Assembly (NCBI GenBank): GCA_036785325.1
Contig: JAXIVH010000031.1
Span: forward strand, 527,001 to 591,000
Length of the DNA: 64,000 nt
Source: Urophycis tenuis
Taxonomy: Eukaryota > Chordata > Actinopteri > Gadiformes > Phycidae
Reading direction: 5' to 3'
Part shown: in pieces, positions 10,802 to 20,841 of the stretch
Numbering within the stretch: position 1 is the stretch's first letter
How the letters are laid out: each line of letters opens with the position of its first letter
Translations under genes and position numbers: made by a program
The notes under the pieces: model-generated
The model's database searches: none
Seen by the model: the letters and a program-made list of their open reading frames with translations, nothing else
Told to the model about the DNA's origin: nothing

Positions 10802-10824
10802 TCTGTGCGTCTGCAAGACATCGC

Positions 10825-10826
<2 letters not shown>

Positions 10827-10881
<55 letters not shown>
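10827..10881. repeat. (GT)n microsatellite, about 27 units
   Basis: A pure GT tract, followed by GCTGCGCGCGATCGATACAG. It is present at the same place in copy 2 (12966-13014) but shorter. Confidence 0.95.
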
Positions 10882-10884
<3 letters not shown>

Positions 10885-12453
10885 CGCGCGATCGATACAG
10901 GTCACTCACCCACACACGCAAGCACGCGAGGTAAACACAACACAGCACTTCCCGCTTTTCAGCTGGGCCAAACCATTAGAACACCAGCCCCCCCCCCCCC
11001 CCCCCCCTGGAGTTTGTATTGTCATGGTACGGACTACCAGTAACGAACCCATAACGAAGCCATTTTCTGCCTCGGCACTGGTCTCACATTTGGGCTTATT
11101 CTGACAAAACGGTAGCTCCTATCAGAAAAAAAGCAAGACCATCATCGCCGTAAGGACTTCCCGAACGATTTCGTGTTTCTACAATGTTTCTAGAGTAAAT
11201 ATTTCGGAGACACTCGCAAGTTTAAAACAGGGGTCCGTTCTGCTTTTCTCTGAAAATATTTGAAATATTTGTATTGGAGTCAATGAGGAGAAGACACCGA
11301 CTGGCCGCACTTAGAGGCTGCTAATTCGAAATCTGTAAATCTCTCCGATTTTTTAAACACATTGTGAGAGACAGAACACGTATGTCTACAAAGTTGGAAA
11401 AAATCATGTGTGTACATTGTAAACTGTGGCCAGGAGCAGCGTGGAAAGAGATTTATTTTTTCATTTTTCTGGAGCTCTCTCCACTCTAGCTACACTGTAA
11501 CCCTAATAAGGGCATGCAATACACACCCGTTGTAATCTCATCATTTCTCCATAAATGATCATGGTCATTGAACAGTGAATGATCAAAAAGTATATGACCT
11601 ATCAAAACATGGAAATATACATAAAATACACAAGACTTGTGTCTACTGTTTAAAGTTAAAATGGAGTCTCTAGGTGAAAGTATGCAGGAGCAGCAGACAG
11701 CAGTAAAAGTATGTATTTTTTGACCTCCTCCCATGCATTCTCTATGGGAAAATATTCACAGTTTTTTGCAAATAACTTCATGAAAAATTTATATTTTAAA
11801 AATTTGTATTGAAGCACACCGATCCCGATGAAGACGCACATTTTGATATATCATTTGTCCTACAACTCTTCGAGTTGTAGGACTAGATACGCATCAAAAA
11901 ACGCGAGGAAGAGGAGTGAATAATAACTAGAGTTCAAAAATTCCCTCGAGGGAAATTTTGATAGTGCACGGGTGACGCTACCGGAGTGTGAAACTCTATC
12001 AGAGTCACAGCCGTTTGAGTAATGGTGCTGATCCCAAAAACAGCAGTCAACAAACTGAACGTCATGAAACAGTGAAATGTAAGGAACCCAACATGTCCTG
12101 AACATTCGCCTCCAAACCCTATCTAATAGCAATAACATGTAATGAAACAGAATGCCAGAATGTCGCAATGCATTCTGGGAAACACTCCCCCAACACCTTA
12201 CAAAACACGCTACTATCCAGGATTTCCTCAGGCAAGTACAACAACTTGAACTGATAATACAAGAAAACACAAAAGCATTAACCTAATTTACACAAAATAG
12301 AAACAACATTTAATTTGATTTGTGTCCGATGACGAGAGAGAGACGCTAGATGGTAACCATGGCAACGGAGACTCGATATCTCACAGTTTATTTATCAACG
12401 ACAAGACAGACAGATCTCACTGCCCATCACTGATCAACTGCTGCGGTCGGGAC

Positions 12454-12517
12454 GTGTGTGTGTGTGTGTGTGTGTGTGCGTGTGTGCGTGTGTGCGTGTG
12501 TGTGTGTGTGTGTGTGT
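12454..12517. repeat. (GT)n microsatellite with GC interruptions
   Basis: GT dinucleotides broken by several GTGC units. Homologous to 10396-10421. Confidence 0.9.
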
Positions 12518-12736
12518 CACTCAATGTTATGAATTAAAATGACAGTTTTGCAAGCACCCACACACGCAAGCACGCGCAATGTCTACAGGGACGTTGGGGT
12601 TAGGCTTAGTGTTAGGTTTACTTTACATTCACATTTAATTTGATTTGTGTCCGATGACGAGAGAGAGACGGAGAGAGATAGAGCACTTTGGTAGAGAGAC
12701 GTACAATAACAGAGAGCGAGCGCCGGTCTCGATAAA

Positions 12737-12904
12737 GCCGTTAATCAGCGAAATGAATCGTTATTTCCCGATAGTTTCACAGCGGTTACATTCAGCAGGT
12801 AGACACGGCTGAACTGCACCGCCGTTAATCAGCAAAATTAATCGTTATTTCCCGATAGTTTCACAGCGGTTACATTCAGCAGGTAGACACGGCTGAACTG
12901 CACC
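12737..12904. repeat. 84-bp direct repeat, two copies
   Basis: Same doublet as 10634-10801, with repeats starting at 12737 and 12821. Confidence 0.9.
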
Positions 12905-12965
12905 TATCTGAATCGCATTATCCAATGAAAAGTATTAGAGCTCTGTGCGAGAGCAAGACATCGCG

Positions 12966-12966
12966 C

Positions 12967-13014
<48 letters not shown>
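12966..13014. repeat. (GT)n microsatellite
   Basis: Pure GT tract homologous to 10827-10881. Confidence 0.95.
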
Positions 13015-13016
<2 letters not shown>

Positions 13017-14093
13017 CGCGCGATCGATACAGGTCACTCACCCACACACGCAAGCACGCGAGGAAAACACAACACAGCACTTCCCGCTTTTCAGCTGGGC
13101 CAAACCATTAGAACACCAGGCCCCCCCTGGAGTTTGCAATGTCATGGTACGGACTACCAGTAACGAACCCATAACAAAGCCATGTTCTGCCTCGGCACTG
13201 GTCTCACATTTGGGCTTATTCTGACAAAACGGTAGCTCCTATCAGAAAAAAAGCAAGACCATCATCGCCATAAGGACTTCCCGAACGATTTGGTGTCTCT
13301 ACAATGTTTCTAGAGTAAATATTTCGGAGACACTCGCAAGTTTAAAACAGGGGTCCGTTCTGCTTTTCTCTGAAAATATTTGTATTGGAGTCAATGAGGA
13401 GAAGACACCGACTGGCCGCACTTAGAGGCTGCTAATTCGAATTCTGTAAATCTCTCCGATTTTTTAAACACATTGTGAGAGACAGAACACCTATGTCTAC
13501 AAAGTTGGAAAAAATCACGTGTGTACATTGTAAAGTGTGGCCAGGAGCAGCGTGGAAAGAGATTTATTTTTTTATTTTTCTGGAGCTCTCTCCACTCTAG
13601 CTATACTCTAACCCTAATAAGGGCATGCAATACACACCCATTGTAATCTCATCATTTCTCCAAAAATGATCATGGTCATTGAACAGTGATTGATCAATAA
13701 GTATATGACCTATCAAAACATGGAAATATATATAAAGTACACAAGACTTGTGTCTACTGTTTAAAGTTGAAATGGAGTCTCTAGGTGAAAGTATGCAGGA
13801 GCAGCAGACAGCAGTAGGCAGCACCAAAAGTCTTTATTTTTTTACCTCCTCCCATTCATTGTCTATGGGAAAATATTGACAGTTTTTTGCAAATAACGTC
13901 ATGAAAAATTAATATTATTTTAATTTGTATTGAAGCACACCAATCCCGATGAAGACGCACATTTTGATATATCATTTGTCCTACAACTCGAAGAGTTGTA
14001 GGACTAGTAGCGAATCAAAATCCATCCGGAAGAGGAATAATAAGAAGAAGAAAAAATCCACAGGATAACAATAGTGACATATAGGATAACAAC

Positions 14094-14263
14094 ACTGGCT
14101 CCACAGCTTTGCTGTAGGGCCAGTGCTCGGTGCGTTTGCCCCGTGCACTAATAATAAGAAAAAATCCACAGTATAACAATAGTGCTCGGGGCTTTGCCCC
14201 GAGCACTGGCTCCACAGCTTTGCTGTAGGGCCAGTGCTCGGTGCGTTTGCCCCGTGCACTAAT
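14094..14263. repeat. 60-bp direct repeats with strong hairpins
   Basis: The sequence ACTGGCTCCACAGCTTTGCT and its continuation through GTGCACTAATAA occurs at 14094-14153 and again at 14204-14263. Between them GTGCTCGGGG (14182-14191) and CCCCGAGCAC (14197-14206) form a perfect 10-bp stem with loop CTTTG. The block follows directly on tandem copy 2 and may be the 3' part of the same element family. Confidence 0.75.
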
Positions 14264-14554
14264 AAAGGAAAACAACATTAAGGACAAATGGAATATCAGC
14301 AAGGGGCATGTCTGCTAACGTCTGCTAATGTACAAATATAATGTTAATGTTTGAAACTTGGTACATACTAATTTTGTGTAATTATTTCATTGAATTTCTT
14401 AAACAATATATATCTAGACATAAAACATTATGACACTTTAATCGACTAACCAATTGCATGAGTGTGATGAAGTTATTTGTGTCCAACAATTTTAAGTCAC
14501 CAGTTTCCAGTCTTCAATGAGCCGAGATTTCCAGTAGAATTGCGTTTTTTAGGC
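14264..14554. other. no gene seen
   Basis: AT-rich spacer with no recognisable motif on either strand. Confidence 0.4.
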
Positions 14555-14820
14555 TACCGTAATTTTCGGACTATAAGCCGCGACTTTTTCCCCATTTTCC
14601 GACCCTGCGGCTTATATAACAGTGCGGCTTATCTATGGATTTTTACAGCTAACGGCCACTAGGGGGATACCTAAACATTGCGAGCGCAAGACAGTTTGTG
14701 AGACACCCTCATTATGGAAAACAAACAGTTAACGTATGCAAATATGCAACTTGTGTTGAAATGTTAATAAATAGGAGCTTCCCCAAACAGTTGCCTCTTT
14801 CCCAACAATCCCCTCTGTGC

Positions 14821-15714
14821 TAGGGTTGGGACACGATTTTCGAATAGTCGAATATTCGTGACACGTTCGAATAAAGAATACTCATTTCGAATGCCGCATT
14901 GACTAGTATTGCGTTTCACTCATAGGTTTCACTGGGAAAGAATGCTAAATTGTTTACATAGAACTATACGTCCGAACCTAAAACATCCCCGAAAGGATGG
15001 CTTATCTGCAGCGGCAATCGCGGTCCTATTTGGGGAGGAGTACAGTGCAGAGGGGGCAACATACACCACTGAACTGACTCAGTACTGCCAGGATGTGTGC
15101 CCACCGCTCCACAATGACCCACTGACATGGTGGAAAGCAAATCAAAAAAGATACCCCCGCCTGGCAAAGTTGGCGAGCGCCTACTTGTGCGTGCCTGCAA
15201 CGTCCGTGCCGTCGGAGCGCGTGTTCTCCGCTGCCGGCTTAATAGTTAATAGGCTGCGCACACGTATCCACCCCGAACACGTTGACATGTTGATTTTTCT
15301 GAATAAAAATATGCAATAGGTTTACTTCGCTATTTCTGTTAAATCCATTCGATCTCGTTGCAGAAACTGTTTCACCCGGTTCCCCCTAACAGGCAGTTAA
15401 ATGAAAAACAGCGCAGCGGTTGCAATTGTAAAACTGTTTGTTTGTTGTCATGCTGTAGCTGAGATAAATCGCTCAGGGAATATGCCCATTTTACCGTTCT
15501 GTAATGTTCTTATTGATTCAGTAAACTGTTTGGTTAAGTCTACCCTTTCTGTCGTGTGTGTGTGGTGGTTGAAGGAGGGGGATATCGCACGTGAGCGCGC
15601 GCGCGTGTGTGTGTGTTTTTTTTTTGGGGGGGGGGGGGGGTCGATTTTCGAATAAAATTCGAATAGTGTCTAGCGAATTTCGAATAGTGTTTTGGACTGA
15701 AAGTCACATCCCTA
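14821..15714 (+). mobile_element. hAT element with perfect 8-bp TSD
   Basis: The ends are TAGGGTTGGGAC (14821) and GTCACATCCCTA (15714). The 8-bp CTCTGTGC occurs exactly on both sides (14813-14820, 15715-15722). Subterminal TCGAATA/TATTCGA repeats are abundant. An internal frame keeps the transposase dimerisation domain, so this 894-bp copy is an internal deletion derivative. A GT/G tract lies at about 15603-15640. Confidence 0.9.
14909..15319 (+). pseudogene. hAT transposase C-terminal dimerisation domain
   Basis: The 136-codon frame ends with DPLTWWKANQKRYPRLAKLA, YLCVPATSVPSERVFSAAG, NRLRTRIHPEHVDMLIFLNK and a stop. This is the Dimer_Tnp_hAT (HATC) domain that holds hAT transposase multimers together; the W-W-K and PSERVFSAAG signatures are intact. 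The N-terminal BED finger and the RNase H-like catalytic part are missing, so it cannot act as a transposase by itself. The first 40 residues are of uncertain origin. It lies inside the TSD-bounded hAT at 14821-15714. Confidence 0.85.
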
Positions 15715-15855
15715 CTCTGTGCACGAACCATATGGTAATTAAACATAAAAAACCTGCGGCTTATAGTCCGGTGCGGCTTGTATATGTACAAATCATGCAA
15801 TTTAGCTTCTGCGGCTTATATTCAGGTGCGGCTAATAGTCCGGAAAGTACGGTAG

Positions 15856-16020
15856 TTTTTTTTAAGGCTATTGCTTAGGGCAGGGTACTTTGTAATTTGC
15901 CCTATTGTGTAGCAAGAATGACCAAATGATGGCTCTATGTAGAGAAGTGCTGCTGTCCGACTGTCTCCTGGGCAGTATACATCGCTAGACACACAGGGTT
16001 CATACCAGTGACAGCCATGT
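15856..16020 (-). repeat. dispersed repeat, unclassified, copy 1
   Basis: Read on minus, 'ccctgtgtgtctagc' through 'caatagcc' resembles 23675-23820 on plus at roughly 70% by eye. No coding sense is found. Confidence 0.5.
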
Positions 16021-16214
16021 GTCACAGTCTTTAGTTCACCGTGACAGATGGCTAATTCAGAGCACGAATGTCTGTTGAAGAGGGTGAAAACTGAACGTAG
16101 CTCTGGCCACAGCTTTACAAGAAAAGTTATGTGTTTTTGCAGAATTTTAGAGATTACACCGAATGCCAATTGCACATGTGCGAGTTGATGCATATTTCTC
16201 TTCGCACACAGTAC

Positions 16215-16380
16215 ACAGTAGCACAGTGGATAGAGCGGGTGGACAGAGCGGGTCGTCCACTATCCGTAGGGTCGGCGGTTGATCCCCTTGATCCAACTGT
16301 CCACATATTGAACCACACAAATGTAATGATTGTAAGTTGCTTTGGACAAGTGTCTGCTAAATTCCCCTTTAACCTTAATA
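16215..16380 (+). mobile_element. tRNA-derived SINE
   Basis: The head 'gtagcacagtggatagagc' and 'ggcggttgatcccc' are the A- and B-box regions of a tRNA-derived pol III promoter. The tail 'tgtaagttgctttggacaag' followed by 'tgtctgctaaat' is the conserved 3' module of teleost SINEs. Other copies are at 33859 and 36664. Confidence 0.8.
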
Positions 16381-16504
16381 GCATGTGCGATCAAAACTGT
16401 TGCACTGTTTTGATCACAAATGCTTTGCGATTAAAACAGCCCTTTCAGGGTATGATAAAAAATGTGGATGGAGTGATACATAGTCGCCAGTTATCAGCAG
16501 GAAA

Positions 16505-17344
16505 CATTCTCTTATCAATTCAAATTCAATTCAAATAACTTTATTTTTACGTTAGGAACTTCACATGTGGAGGAGCAGCAGGGTGTGTCCATACTCAACA
16601 ATACATACAATAAACAAACCCACACGCATGCACACACAAACACCCACACACATACACATATACCATCAGCCCACACTAGACATACGGCAGATAATAAAAT
16701 CTTTGCTGAGCCTGGTGATAAAATAAGTTATTAATACCTCCATAGTGGAGGGGCAATAAATAATAGTTTTAAAAAAAGAGTCCAGGTGTTAAAAGAGAGA
16801 GGAGACAGTTCAAGAAAGGGGTTCAACCATTCAAAACTCTTATGGATGCCGGTACAAGCTTGACAGGGCTCTATTTGTCATTAGTCTAGGTGCTCTGTAT
16901 CTTCGGCCTGAGGGTAAGAGGCAATACTGGCTGTGTAGTGTGTGTGATGTCCAAAGTGATTTGTGTTGCTTTTTGCTTAGTCCTTTTGTTGTATATGCTG
17001 ATGATTGATTCCTGCTGTTGTCCACTTATTTTGCTGCTCAGTTTGATGATTCTGTTTAGTGGGTTCCTATGGATGTTGGACAGTGCTCCAAACCATGAAG
17101 TGATGTTGAAGGTGATTATGGATTCAATGAAACATCTGTAGAATGCTGTCAGAGCGGATTGGTGGACCTGGAGTTTGCGGAGTTTGCGAGGAAGTTGAGT
17201 TTGTGGACGATTATTGTCCCAAGATATCTGTATGTGTCAACCCTCTCTATCCACTGGTTGTTGACTGTCAGAGTGGGGAAGGTGGAGGGGGCCTTTCTGA
17301 AGTCTATTATTAGTTATTTTGTTTTGGTGATATTGAGATCAAGG
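16505..17344 (-). mobile_element. LINE B, 3' part (L2/Rex1-like), interrupted by LINE A
   Basis: The 3' end on minus is 'aataaagttatttgaattg' with TTGAAT-type repeats at about 16505-16535. It carries C-terminal LINE coding sequence and is continued 5'-ward by the reverse transcriptase piece at 19578-19990. LINE A (17354-19577) lies between the two. Confidence 0.75.
16840..17335 (-). pseudogene. LINE B C-terminal coding remnant
   Basis: Read from 17335 downward the translation gives NCLDLNITKTK, stop, LIIDFRKAPSTFPTLTVNNQ, RVDTYRYLGTIIVHKLNF. After a frame change it gives FYRCFIESIITFNITSWFGA, NRIIKLSSKISGQQQ and LHSQYCLLPSGRRYRAPRLM. This is the palm/thumb end and C-terminus of a LINE reverse transcriptase. 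One stop and at least one frameshift are visible. The FxDD-containing part precedes it at 19578-19990. Confidence 0.8.
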
Positions 17345-17353
17345 CAGTTCTGA

Positions 17354-19577
17354 CTAAGATAAGATAAGATATTCCTTTATTAATCCCCCTTAGGAGAAAT
17401 TCACATTGACCAGCAGTACAGGGGGATATAAATAAAAATAGATGTGCAGATATATCGGCAAAAAAGATGTGCAAATGTGCAAAATGCAAATGGTGCAAAT
17501 GTACAGGATTTTTCAGGTAATTTAAGTAAGACATGTGAGAAGACCTAAAATAAAATAACAACGGCTTAGGAAAACAGTTCTGAGGTGTGGGGTGTGGTGT
17601 TCAGTCCATTATCTGGTGGTGTTGGGCTTTCGAGACGTTGGGAGCGGGTGGTTGAGGAGTTGTAGAGTCTGATAGCTGATGGGATGAAAGAGCCCCCCAA
17701 GCGCTTTGAGGCAAGTGGCTGAGTGAGCCTGTGGCTGAACGTGCTGCTGAGTTGCCTCAGCTCGGCATAGAGAGGGTGAGAGGGGGTGAGAGGGGTTGTC
17801 AAGGATCGCCTGCAGCTTTCCCCTCATCCTCCTCTCTGTCACCGCCTCCACACAGTCCAGCTTCATCCCCACCACAGAGCTAGCCTTCCTCACCAGCTTA
17901 TTCAGCTTGCTGGCACCTCCGCTCCCAATGCCTCCTCCCCAGCACACAACAGCAAAGAAGGTGACACTGGCTACCACAGACTGGCAGAACATCCGTAGCA
18001 GCCTAGTGCACACATTGAAAGACCTGAGCCTCCTCAGGAAGAACAGCCTACTCTGTCCCTTCCTGTAGAGGGCCTCAGTTTTGTCCGCCCAGTCCAGTTT
18101 ATTGTTCAGGTGCACCCCAAGGAACTTACAGGTATCCACCATCTCCATCTCCTCCCCATTTATGGAAACTGGTAACGGGGGGCTCTTTGCGCCGGAAGTC
18201 CACCACCAGCTCCTTGGTTTTCCCTGTGTTGAGCTGAAGGTGGTTCCCGTCACACCATCCCACAAAGTTCTTCACTAGTTCCCTGTACTCCTCCTCCCTA
18301 TTGTCTGTGATGCATCCAACAATGGAGGAGTCGTCAGAGAACTTCTGCAGGTGGCATGATGTGGGAGTTGTAGCAGAAATCCGAGGTGTAGAGGGTGATC
18401 AAGAATGTTGAAAGTACAGTTCCCTGGGGTGTGCCGGTGTTGCTTGTCACCGTGTCTGACAAGCAGTGTCGCAGCCTGACATACTACGGCCTGTCCGTGA
18501 GGTAGTTCGTAATCCATGCCACCATGTCAGGATCGACCTGCATCACCAGGAGCTTCTCAGCCAGCCGGCCTGGCTGGACGGTGTCGAAAGCACTGGAGAA
18601 GTCGAAGAACATGATCCTCACCATGCTCTGTGGCCTCTCCAGGTGTGTATAAGCTCTGTGAAGCAGGACGATGATGGCATCCTCCACGCCAATGTGGGTC
18701 TGGTACGCAAACTGCAGTGGGTCCAGGCAGTCACGCACCATGGGCCTGAGGTGATCCAGAATCAACCTCTCAAAGGTCTTCATGACGTGTGACGTTAGAG
18801 CCACAGGTCTGAAGTCCCCCGGAGCGTTGGGACGACCCTTCTTCGGCACAGGGACTACGGATGTCTTCCATAGAGTTGGCACCTTTTTCTGCCTCAGGGA
18901 GAGGCCGAAAAGATGCGTGAACACTCCTGCCAGCTGTTCCGCACAGATCTTGAGCACCCTCAAGCTGATGTCGTCGGGTCCTCTGGCCTTGTTTGACCTG
19001 ATCCTTGTGAGCTGCCGTCTCACGTGGCTGGTGTTGATGGGTGGGGTTGTTATTGCTGGGGTCGCAGGAATAGTAGGGGGTGTGGTGAGGGGATGACTGT
19101 CCTCTGGGCTGGACATTGGTCCAGCCTCCCTGTGAGTGTGGATCGGGAGAGAGAGAGAGGGTGGTGCTGGGAGGGGAGGTGCAAGAGCTGCCATGCCCGG
19201 GTCTAGTGGTACAACAGGGAGATGAGTAGAGCAGGAGGGGGGATGGGGTGTTGATCTGGCCCCAGTTGGTGAGTCAAATCTGTTAAAAAACAGGTTTAAC
19301 TCGTCGGCCCATTCCTTTGTCCCCTCCTGTGATCCTCCGGCAGTTTTCATGCCGGTGATGGTTCTCACCCCTGCCACACCTCTCGGGGGTTGTTCTGCTG
19401 CAGCTTCCCCGCTTTTTTGCTTTTGTAGCAGTCCTTAGCCCTCCTCGGTTCCCTCCTCAGCTCTCTTTGTATCTCCCTCTGTGTGTCCTCATTGTCTCCT
19501 GCCATGAAGGCTCTCCTCTTCCCGTTCAACAGGACTTTAATGTCCCTGTTGATCCAGGGTTTGCTGTTGGGGAAGCA
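17354..19577 (-). mobile_element. LINE A, 5'-truncated, inserted in LINE B
   Basis: The 3' end is a TAAGA repeat at 17354-17371 preceded (on minus) by 'gggggattaataaaggaata'. This is the same end as the intact LINE at 55424-59098. The 5' end is cut in the linker after the endonuclease, at 19577. Confidence 0.85.
17609..19577 (-). pseudogene. LINE A reverse transcriptase, frameshifted copy of the 914-codon ORF
   Basis: The minus frames at 19577-19365, 19377-18484 and 18265-17609 are collinear with residues from about 263 onward of the intact ORF at 55479-58223. They show KPWINRDIKVLLNGKRRAFM, RSNKARGPDDISLRVLKICA, PNAPGDFRPVALTSHVMKTF, MFFDFSSAFDTVQPGRLAEK and CKFLGVHLNNKLDWADKTEA. The segment 18483-18266, which should hold the GTPQGTVLSP and FSDDS motifs, is split by frameshifts (the DNA still reads 'ttctctgacgactcc' on minus). 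The copy is thus dead but young, and is useful for comparison with the intact one. Confidence 0.9.
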
Positions 19578-19990
19578 GCGGCTACAGCAGCTCAGACTGT
19601 AACTGATCTGATGAGTTGTTGGAGTCCATGATGACAGTGTCGTCAGAATACTTGATGTATGTAATGTCTGGGTTTGTGCTTCTGCAGTCGTTGGTGTAGA
19701 GAGTGTAAAGAACTGGTGAGATGACAGAGCTCTGTGGAGCATCTGTAGAGATCCTTCTGGATGAGCTGAGGTGGCCATTAACTCTCACTCTCTGGTGTCT
19801 GTCTGTCAGGAATGAGAGCACCCAGAGTATGAGGTGGGGATTGACCTCCATCTGGATAAGATGTTGTCCCATTAGATGGGGTTGCACGGTATTAAAGGCA
19901 CTTGAGAAGTCCATGAACACCAGCCGTACAAATGACTTGGGCTTCTCAAGGTGGGTGTAGGCTTCATGCAGCAGCGTCAGTGTGGCGTAT
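19578..19990 (-). pseudogene. LINE B reverse transcriptase core
   Basis: The minus frame shows ATLTLLHEAYTHLEKPKSFV, LVFMDFSSAFNTVQPHLMGQ (motif A), FLTDRHQRVRVNGHLSSS, VISPVLYTLYTNDC and the catalytic YIKYSDDTVIMDSNNSSDQL, ending SELL. The GAPQG motif has decayed to DAPQSS. The next residues expected (KFSNWCKDNCLDLN) resume at 17335, which puts both pieces in a single LINE split by LINE A. The 5' end at about 19990 is a truncation with a snap-back hairpin (19982-20008). Confidence 0.85.
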
Positions 19991-20008
19991 ACAAAAAATA
20001 TACGCCAC
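19982..20008. repeat. perfect 10-bp hairpin at LINE 5' truncation
   Basis: GTGGCGTATA (19982-19991) and TATACGCCAC (19999-20008) flank a 7-nt loop CAAAAAA. It lies exactly where LINE B coding similarity ends. Confidence 0.8.
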
Positions 20009-20501
20009 GCCAAAAATAAAAATATATATAAACACACATTTAGAGTCTGTTGTGCATTGAATTGGTTGCCAAATTAAACTTGAATTGACCACTGGAATGA
20101 GGACCGAGTATTATCAAGCAAAACCATTGGCCATGTTCACCAGCATTAGCCTACCCTCTGCTGCCAATACATATTAGGGATTACATGTTCACTGCCCCAT
20201 CTAAACATAAAGCTGTCTCAGTTTGAGTGTGTTGCTGTGATCATGACTCAGGACACCTGAGCACCTCCTCAGAGATGGTTTGAACATAGTGCAAAGTTTT
20301 TTATGAAATTGCACAGCAGGACAGCACTATTCACACAAAGAAAAATCACAAAGGCCCTATTTTGGAAGACAGATTACTATAAAAAATATAGAAAATATAC
20401 TTAAGGGACAAATATCTGACGTTTTGGACTGAGCAGTAACACAGTAATGACAAACATATGATGATAAAATGGTAGACATGTTAGCTGCTGTTGTAACTCA
20501 C
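20009..20501. other. abhd18 intron sequence, no further exon seen
   Basis: I looked on minus for the next abhd18 exon (expected to begin with an MASLA-like stretch) and did not find it. The intron donor at 20501 leads into this stretch. Confidence 0.5.
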
Positions 20502-20640
20502 ATAGCCACCCATGGAGATGCCAGTCATTCCCAGTGGCCAAAAGCCTTCTCTTTCCAGCCAGTTGAGGAGGACTGCTGATTCAAGGATTAAAGCTCCACC
20601 CATCACAAATAGGTCTGAAACATTCTTCAAACAGGACCGC
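20502..20640 (-). CDS. abhd18: abhd18 exon with nucleophile elbow (139 bp)
   Basis: The exon begins with a G that completes a Leu codon split from the previous exon. It encodes RSCLKNVSDLFVMGGALILE, then SAVLLNWLEREGFWPLGMTG, then ISMGGY. The GISMG pentapeptide is the G-x-S-x-G nucleophile elbow of alpha/beta hydrolases, with the serine as the expected catalytic nucleophile. The acceptor is tttattatag before 20640 and the donor is GTGAGT at 20501-20496. Length is 1 plus 46 codons, ending in phase 0. Vertebrate orthologues have His where this has the last Tyr (GGH), a mild difference. The next exon, expected to continue with MASLA, is not in the window. Confidence 0.93.
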
Positions 20641-20813
20641 CTATAATAAACAAAATCATGACAAGGTAATCTCAAAATTCTAGACATACAACACTGTGAC
20701 CACATTGATTTATTTTTCAAAGCCTGAAAACAAGTTGGTGTGAACAAATATGACAAAGATAAAACTGTGGATAAAATAAACAATATTGTTGATAGTAATT
20801 TCAGGTAACTCAC

Positions 20814-20841
20814 AGCTGGTCTTTAGGTTTGCGGTAGCCAT
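20814..20841 (-). CDS. abhd18: abhd18 micro-exon (28 bp)
   Basis: The 28 bases encode the second half of a Tyr codon, then GYRKPKDQ, then two bases (CT) of a Leu codon. Joined to its neighbours it reads LLLENPYYGYRKPKDQLRSC, the conserved ABHD18 order. The upstream intron ends in AC, not AG, and no AG acceptor occurs on the minus strand between 20988 and 20822, so the AT-AC splice is the only way to include the exon in frame. The donor is GTGAGT at 20813-20808. Its small size may make it dependent on accurate minor-spliceosome recognition. Confidence 0.9.

Larger units (their letters stand above)
9871..11924. repeat. 2.05-kb tandem unit, copy 1
   Basis: The unit begins AACTAGAGTTCAAAAATTCC and carries the palindrome TTCCCTCGAGGGAA. 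It then holds a GT microsatellite, two 84-bp subrepeats, a second long GT tract, a C tract (about 22 Cs near 10985) and unique sequence. It ends with a hairpin (11861-11883) followed by ACTAG. It repeats head to tail at 11925 with very high identity. Terminal hairpin plus CTAG and tandem arrangement recall Helitron/Helentron ends, but no Rep/helicase is present, so the class is inference. Confidence 0.8.
11925..14043. repeat. 2.05-kb tandem unit, copy 2
   Basis: This is the head-to-tail repeat of 9871-11924. Differences are mainly microsatellite length, loss of most of the C tract (about 7 Cs at 13120), one 10-base gap near 13380 and an insertion of about 30 bases near 12905. The terminal hairpin loop is reversed relative to copy 1 (13980-14002). 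Similarity fades after about 14043. The 136-codon minus frame at 11860-12270 is not conserved in length between copies and is not taken as a gene. Confidence 0.8.
14557..15852. mobile_element. mariner/Tc1-type miniature element with TA target site, holding a hAT
   Basis: The termini CCGTAATTTTCGGACTATAA (14557) and the mirror ending ATAGTCCGGAAAGTACGG (15852) match at about 22 of 25 positions. They are flanked by TA on both sides (14555-14556, 15853-15854). The inside has repeated GCGGCTTATA motifs. Without the nested hAT the element is about 394 bp and has no coding capacity. The superfamily is inferred from the TA duplication. Confidence 0.75.

Noticed and set aside
10805..11104. ORFs made of Val-Cys repeats
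   Set aside because: They are translations of GT microsatellites.
9880..12270. Conserved 111/136-codon minus-strand ORF in both tandem units
   Set aside because: Identity comes from the recent duplication itself, the C-termini differ by frameshift, and the translation has no domain-like pattern.
9871..14263. CRISPR-like or phage-like repeat array
   Set aside because: The window is eukaryotic and the repeats are tandem duplications without regular spacers.
16131..16538. 135-codon plus-strand ORF
   Set aside because: It runs through a SINE and flanking DNA without any family resemblance.
1..20000. C-terminal exons of abhd18
   Set aside because: No match to the expected VSNWPKP, SINW or final GGH segments in the non-repeat gaps.
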